Part shown: piece by piece, positions 58,096 through 64,000 of the stretch
Layout of the letters: the number at the start of each line of letters is the position of its first letter
Position numbering within the stretch: position 1 is the first letter of the stretch
NCBI GenBank assembly: GCA_014621425.1
Contig: JAANBB010000027.1
Span: 124,138 to 188,137, forward strand
DNA length: 64,000 nucleotides
Origin: Cylindrodendrum hubeiense
Taxonomy: Eukaryota; Ascomycota; Sordariomycetes; Hypocreales; Nectriaceae
Direction: 5' to 3'
The notes under the pieces: model-generated
Databases searched by the model: none
Seen by the model: only the letters and a program-made list of their open reading frames with translations
Told to the model about the DNA's origin: nothing
Made by a program: the position numbers and the translations under genes

Positions 58096-58719
58096 GACGG
58101 TTAGGAGATTGCATTGTTGTGACATTGCCAATCAAACTGGAATATGGGTTCTGCCAATGCGCAATGTAAGATTGATTATATACTAAATGTGACAATTATC
58201 TAACCAACAAATATAATTTCCTCATTCACTGCAAAAGGGGAAGCCGTTGTAGAACCCAAACCACCTGTCTGAACTTGTCTAACACAAACCACCCCGATGC
58301 TACATACAAATACTGCCAAGAGCGCCAGTCCGCTTTGGGTCTCCTCTCACTTAACATAACACAACAATGAACTAATATTAAAAAAAAACACTGCTAAGCT
58401 CAACTACAAATTTTGCCTTATGATCCAGTAACGCCGCTTGGAAGCAGCGGTCTCAGCGCCCCAGTGCCCGTGTGCCCGTGTGCCCGTGTGCCTGCGCAAG
58501 TACATAAGCTGCCTTGCCAGGCTTGCGTGGATTTACCGTCCCATTGGTGGGTGCCCGGGTTGGGGCAGAATTTCCCTAGAAGCACGGAATTTACTAACTG
58601 GACGAGTCTGATGAGTTATGTAGTTTGTCAAAACACTAACATATCTGTATACGTGTATATCTATATAGTTATACTCACTCGTTGCTATCTAGGCTAGCCT
58701 GCCCCTTTCCGTAAACCGT
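58096..58719. other. Convergent intergenic region with an 8-bp repeat
   Basis: The 3' ends of the oxygenase and permease genes. An 8-bp unit GTGCCCGT is repeated at about 58464-58487 with a fourth imperfect copy. No gene. Confidence 0.5.
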
Positions 58720-60458
58720 CTAGGTCTCCGCCCGGGGGTATGTCTTCTTCTTCAACTTCAACATCTGCAGTACCTCGTTCACGAAGCCCTCCGGCGGGTG
58801 AGCAAACGAGTCCTCGTACGCGTCGATAATGGGCTTATCCCAAATGAGGTCTGCCTCAGCTGCTTTCACGAACTTTGTCCCCTTGAAGAACTTCCAAAAG
58901 GTAAAGGTCACCACCGCTGCGAATATCATTGTGTAATAAGAGAAGAAGGTACCGAGATCCCACCAACCTGGCAGGAAGGTGGTGTAGCCATAACAGCACA
59001 CAATAGCGGTAATAAAAAAGCCACCAATGTAGGCGGAGTATGGCTGGAACCATCCTGTATAGGGAAGAGTGTTGCGGTCGATACCCTGGGCTTTGAGGGC
59101 TCGATGGAAGAATACGTACGTGACGCACATGACAATGTAGTCAATCATTTGCGCAGCCTGGGTGAGATAGCCCAGCCATTGAACGACTTGGGCACTGCCG
59201 TTGCCAATAGTCAGGAGGGATATGAGCGGGAAGAACATGGTGACAATAAAGCAGTAGTATGGGATGCCATTCTTAGTACACTTCTTGAAGATGGCAGGGG
59301 CCTGGCCTTCAAGCGCAAGGCCGTAGAGTGATCGTATGGAGCAATACGTATATGCATTGCCGGCCGAGAAAATACTCGACACCAACAACGCGTTGGTTAT
59401 ATGTGGGAGAATGCCGATCTTCATGTTCCGCATAGCAATGACGTAGGGCGATGCATTGGCCGTACCAGCCCCGTCATTGATGTTAAGCGTTGGGTCGTTG
59501 TAGGGAAGAATGATGCCCACGCATAGAGCTCCGCCGATGAAGAAGAAGCCGAAGCGCCAATACATCGTTTTGAACGCCTGCTTGAGTAGGATACGTGGCC
59601 GCTTTGCCTCGCCGGCTACCATGGCAAGATATTCCGGGCCCACAATTGTGAAGGCTGCGGACCAGAGAGCTCCTAGGAACCCTTCAAAACGCCCGAGGTT
59701 GCCGGTCGTGATATACTCCGCGAATGAACCACTGTTCTGGTTAGCAAGCTGTTGCCTCGAAGCTGAAAAGCTTTGGAGAGATGTGAAACTTACGGATTTT
59801 TCCAGTAGCGAAAGCCGTATGCATCATGTTGTGGGTTTCCACCAACCATGGTGACAAAGGTGAAGCAAAACACCAGCAAGATCAAGAAGAACTTGCCGGT
59901 AGAGAGCCAAAACTCAGCCTCGCCGTAGTACTTTACGGCAAAGATGTTGAGCACGCCATATAAAATAATGCAAACCAAGCAGACAGCCCAGACAGGAATG
60001 TCGTCGCGCCAGAAGGTTAGGACTAGGTTGATGGCTGAGATCTCGAATGGAATCATAGTCGCTTCGTATAAGAAAAAGTTCCAGCCAGCCATAAAACCGA
60101 ATGCTTCGTCGACCCATTTGCCTGCGAACCGAATGAAGGACCCCGAGATGGGCATATACACAGCCATCTCGGCCATGCAGTTATTGACAAGGGCTAAGAT
60201 ACCAGAGTATAGTGTGTACGCCAGAAACAAGCTGCCAGGTCCGCCCTGCATGAGGCCACTGCCGATGCTCACGAATAGTGCCGTTCCGATAGAGCCGCCA
60301 ACAGCAATCAACTGGATCTGGCGGTTGCCCAGATGCCGCTTGAGATGGTCCACATTGTCGACCGCCTCGACAAATCCGACATCGTAATCGTTAACGTTAG
60401 ACGCGGTCTTCTTCTCGTTTGAGGTCGCGTCCTTTTCGTCAACCTGCGTTTGAGACAT
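58720..60458 (-). CDS. Amino-acid permease (yeast AAT/APC type), 558 aa
   Basis: Two exons, complement(join(58720..59731,59794..60458)), intron 62 bases; closes at 559 codons. A cytoplasmic N-tail of about 45 residues precedes the signature HLGNRQIQLIAVGGSIGTAL of the first span. Then follow PISGSFIRFAGKWVD, FGFMAGWNFF, the GPEYLAMVAGEAKRPR loop, and FSAGNAYTYCSIRSLYGLA. Twelve spans are expected, with a charged C-tail. The SFIRFAG and AGEAKRPR blocks are nearest to dicarboxylic-amino-acid permeases (Dip5-like) and related proline or general permeases, so the product should import amino acids with protons at the plasma membrane. I use the ATG at 60458 (MSQTQVDEKD); upstream codons in frame are not ATG. 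Confidence 0.92.
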
Positions 60459-62398
60459 TTTCGCTGGGAGGAACACAGGTTTTTACAATTTTCTCTCTTT
60501 GTTGGCCCGAGAGCAAGACTAAAGCAAGCCAATTGGAGCTCAGTCAGGAACTGAAATAATTGGCGGAGTAGACGACGCTCCAGTCGTGCAAGGTGGGAAG
60601 GCGCAGCTGGAATAGGCTGGAGAGAATGTATGGGATTGCACGGGAGGGGATTTTAGAGCAAGGTGGAGAACTCTCCAATTATATATCTCCAAGAGAAACA
60701 CGTAGTGGCTTTAGCCAGTGCCAACAACTCATTCATCGCTATGGAAGGTAAATAGGTGGGACTCGCCAATGGCAAAATGGGGGAGATATCACCCCATGTA
60801 GATAGCCTGACTGGAGGACGTGGTATGTTTCGCCATCGAAGACAGAGAAGTAATAATGAAACTGCGCGACGGCTCCCTAACTTATCGCCGTGAAGGGTTT
60901 TGGGTGGTCAGAGACGGCTAACTCTTCTACAACGGGGAATGATAAGCGGGTCAGTGTGCCAGTCCATACAGTGCGATTCCATCGACTTCAGATAACATAA
61001 TCAGGGTGTGATTGATTCCCCTTGCTCCGGAGCCTGGAAGTGCATTGCAGACCGCTAAGATCCCTGCGAGCGTGGTTGGGCTTCGTAGGCACCTACTTAA
61101 ACCAGTTGGTCCCCACAGTGTATATGAATAAGGTCGTAGATAGCACTGTGATCTTCACGTCGAAGGAGCCGACAAGAGCGCTTATCTGGGTAGGAGGAAC
61201 TCGTTGCAATGTTCCATCCGTTACCAATTGACGACAGGGCCCCCGTGTTCACATTGATAAGCGGGGAGAACTGTCTTATCAAGCTGCCCCCTGCGCCAAT
61301 GAAAAGCCGTACAGTAAGCGTGCGGGGTTGAGCACGCCTGATAACACGAGATGCTACCTACCCTGAACCTTGAGAGGTGACGACAGAACCTGTTTGTTGG
61401 TTACTTGTGTATCCTTAGCAAAAGAAAATGGTAAAAAGAGCGGTCACGGGGTTACTCAGTCAAATGGAGCAGGCCAAGCTGATGCTGGTTTCTATGGGGC
61501 AGATAGGGGCTGATGAATAACTGAACCAATGTTGACCAAGGAAGCATAGAGCCGGTCATCCGCGCCAATTACAAATTCGTCAAAGTTTAGTCTCATCATG
61601 TTACAATTCTCAAAACGAAAGTCAATATTACAAAAGCCCGTTCATTTCCAGAATTAGGCTGCCTACATCCTAAGCTGAGCTATGGCTGTGCAATGCACAA
61701 GGACAGCTGATCGATGTCCGGCCTGGGTTGAGCGGTAGCCGAGCGGCGTAGCCAGGCACGACTGCTCACCCGATTCTACCAACACCAGGCTTCAGCTGTT
61801 ATATAATTCAAGGCGCAACCGCCCCTCCAAATTGTCGCTATTTTTATTTTATCAACTTAGAAACTGTTGCGACTTTCGCAAAGTCTGTCAAGATAGCGCG
61901 CTGACACTACAAATCAGACAAGCGAGCGCTCTGCCGAAAACAACTCACCGTCGCTGCACTCACCCTTCCAAATGGTTTAAGGTCCGTAGTACCTGGAGAG
62001 AAAAATAAGACTCGACGAAATACCAAAGCGGATACATTGTAAGAAGATGGCCTAAAGGGATTTACTAAAAACCGATGCCAATGGCTAAATTATCGTGGGG
62101 CTGCGACTGTTGTGTCGCCACCGCTGCGACGCGACCCCATTCGTCCAAAACTCAGCCACACGTGCGTGTGGTGGCTGGGTAAGCATCGCTTCTGAAATGG
62201 AAAGAATGATTGGAGCCAGACAATCAGGCAGATTTTGGGCGACCTGACCAGCATCTGCGCCAAGACGAGGCTTACGCCGGGCCACTGAGTTACTTAAACC
62301 CCTCTCATATTACCCCCAAAACCTCTAAGATTTCAGTCCTTCAAGCACCGGCCTGGTATGCGCCAATAAGGCCCGCATGCCGCGTGTTGACTGTCGCC
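60459..62398. other. Intergenic, divergent promoters of permease and ankyrin-type gene
   Basis: About 1.9 kb with short frames only (61022-61231, minus 61097-61282, minus 62085-62285). An ATATATA word near 60680 may serve the permease. A GC-rich patch around 61730-61790 looked tRNA-like but does not fold as one. No gene supported. Confidence 0.4.
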
Positions 62399-64000
62399 AT
62401 GTCCGGACTCGAGATTCTCGGCGCCTTGGCGAGCTCTATCGCTGTAGGCCAGATGTTGCTGGCTGGGCGAAGCGTGGCGAGCTTGATCCGAGGCATCCCC
62501 GAGATCCAGAGCGAATGCGAGGCGCTAAGAGACGAGGTGAGTCCATGTATTACTGCGACTGTTGCGACGGTTGCTACGTGAGGGTTTGGGGGCTAAGGAC
62601 TAAGAGACGGATAGATTGACTTGATCGCAAGTCTTGTTGAAGGAACCAGGAAGACTGCCGAGTCGCTTTCGCATGGAGATGACTCTACACATCGGCTAGA
62701 TGACAGCTTGATAGCTCGATCCGCTCAAACTGTAACAGAGATGGTCGATGAACTTAAGGCAATTATCGACAGCTGCACAGAAAAGATCGGCGATGATAAG
62801 TGGAAGGCTAGGAAGCGGAAATGGATTATGAAAGAGAAAAAGATGGAAAAACTTCGTCTCAAGGCAGAAAGGGCAAAGTCGACTCTGCATATGGCTATGA
62901 CCAACCTGTCGAATCAACAATTGGCCACTGATAGGCGGCACTGGGGCACGTTGGCTGCCATTAGTCTACGCCAGGATGAGTACGTCTCTATTCACGCCAT
63001 ACGCCCTTAGCTCAAAGTTAGGTCTGGGTCCGATCATTAACACAGGGAACAGGTTTAATAAGGAAATCTTGCGCCGGATCGAGTTATTCACGCTTTACGA
63101 TTCCCAATTCCCCCCCCCAAGGAGCGTTTCCAAGATTTGCGGAGTTATCGAATGCACTTTTAGGACAGGCAGACAACAGCAAAAACGTAGCAACTGGGAA
63201 ACAAATCGAGTGGAGGCCTGCTACATCACTACCTGCCATGGAAACACGCGTTGACAACATCACCGGAGATGAGAGACTGCAACTAGACCAAGAGAGACAA
63301 GAGAAGACGCCAACGACTGTGATCTCAACCAAGAAACCCGATCCCGCACATCATCAGGAACACAACTTCTTCTATGACATGCTGCCTACGGTAGACTCGA
63401 AATGCCTACCAGGTTGCGAGTGCCGATGTCACTTTAGCAAAGGGCGTTTCCAATCCCCAGACTTTCTTCAACCTTTATTAGGATCCTGGCTTGTCAGTTA
63501 CAGTCTCATTCACGGCAAGAAAGGACAGCAATGCGACAAGATACAGTGCAGAAAAGGGGACGATTCACATATAAGATTAGAGTATCGGCTTCCAAAACGA
63601 ATATTGGCTGGGTTTCTACATGTTAAAGCTTCATATGGTAGTATGACAGGTTTGACATTATCTCTACGACCCGCCAGGGTGCTATCATCTATGGATTCCG
63701 TTTGGTTCTATATCGGCTATGATAGAGTGCGATCGCTCCACGCATTGGCCCAGGAGGGAGCTACCTGGTTCCCAGATGACGAACGAGATGACAGGCAGGG
63801 ATTACTGGAGGTAAGTGTGAATGTGAATGGCAGTGGAGTTTGCCAGACGGAAGTTATTAACCGTTTTTCGTGCAGTATGCGATTGACAGGAAAGCCTTTT
63901 ATTCCATTGAATACTTGTTGTCAATGTGGAAAAACTTGTTACCGAAGCAAGGCTTACCAAAGTATGGGTTCCTTTGACGGGGAAGAATATGAAGCTAACA
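62399..64000 (+). CDS. Ankyrin-type fungal protein with N-terminal STAND-like helical domain, partial at right edge, apparent frameshift
   Basis: Exons 62399..62536, 62615..62979, 63053..63810 and 63876..about 63961, running out of the window. It starts MSGLEILGALASSIAVGQ, an N-terminal helical domain common in fungal NLR-like and ankyrin proteins. Exon 2 continues with IDLIASLVEGTRKTAESL and the basic coiled region KWKARKRKWIMKEKKMEKLR. Exon 3 carries RFAELSNALLGQ, then a block I know from unnamed fungal ankyrin proteins: CLPGCECRCHFSKGRFQSP, GKKGQQCDKIQCRK, RILAGFLHVKASYGS, VWFYIGYDRVRSLHALAQEG. Exons 1-3 only stay in phase if one C is removed from the C9 run at 63110-63118 (757 instead of 758 bases). 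An alternative splice in another open frame cannot be excluded. Ankyrin repeats should follow beyond the window. Confidence 0.65.

Noticed and set aside
58464..58491. Three-and-a-half copies of an 8-bp unit (GTGCCCGT)
   Set aside because: A short non-coding microsatellite between convergent genes, not linked to a function; mentioned only in the intergenic entry.
61730..61795. Possible tRNA (GC-rich block with GGTTGAGCGGTAGCC)
   Set aside because: No proper acceptor pairing, no TTC loop at the expected place.

Overview
The window is nuclear DNA of a filamentous ascomycete, most likely a Sordariomycete. The signs are short GT..AG introns of about 45-75 bases with CTAAC-like branch sites, dispersed single 5S rRNA genes of the Neurospora type, a Tad-like LINE retrotransposon with repeat-induced point mutation (RIP), a Zn2Cys6 regulator and a Pth11/rhodopsin-type membrane protein. 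Gene models were spliced by hand. Where I give exon joins, the reading phase closes across every junction except where a frameshift is stated.

Left part (1-22.6 kb): a short-chain dehydrogenase converges on a Zn2Cys6 regulator, followed by a MoaF-domain protein and a small Ser/Pro-rich two-exon gene. A 1.4-kb membrane-protein gene with a Gln/Thr repeat follows, then a kelch-repeat type I membrane protein whose frame is broken by an 8-bp tandem repeat, then an eight-exon Pth11-like gene. Three 5S rRNA genes, all on the minus strand, lie scattered between them.

Middle (22.6-34.1 kb): about 5 kb without a gene I can support, then a complete 6.25-kb LINE bounded by a 13-bp target-site duplication and ending in an ACA-rich tail. 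Its ORF1 carries six internal stops. Its ORF2 (endonuclease, reverse transcriptase, RNase H) is heavily AT-mutated, while the 5' part and the 3' UTR remain GC-rich.

Right part (34.1-64 kb): a 59-residue membrane microprotein, a 1,046-residue adenylation-thiolation-reductase enzyme, a secreted protein of unknown family, a small unknown protein, a secreted nitrilase, a GPI-anchored two-domain fasciclin protein and an F-box protein. Then come a D-2-hydroxyacid dehydrogenase, a putative Fe(II)/2-oxoglutarate oxygenase, an amino-acid permease, and the 5' part of an ankyrin-type gene that runs off the window. This is accessory-type gene content (secreted, membrane and specialised-metabolism enzymes) rather than a core housekeeping block. 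I see no complete biosynthetic cluster, although the reductase enzyme could anchor a small one.
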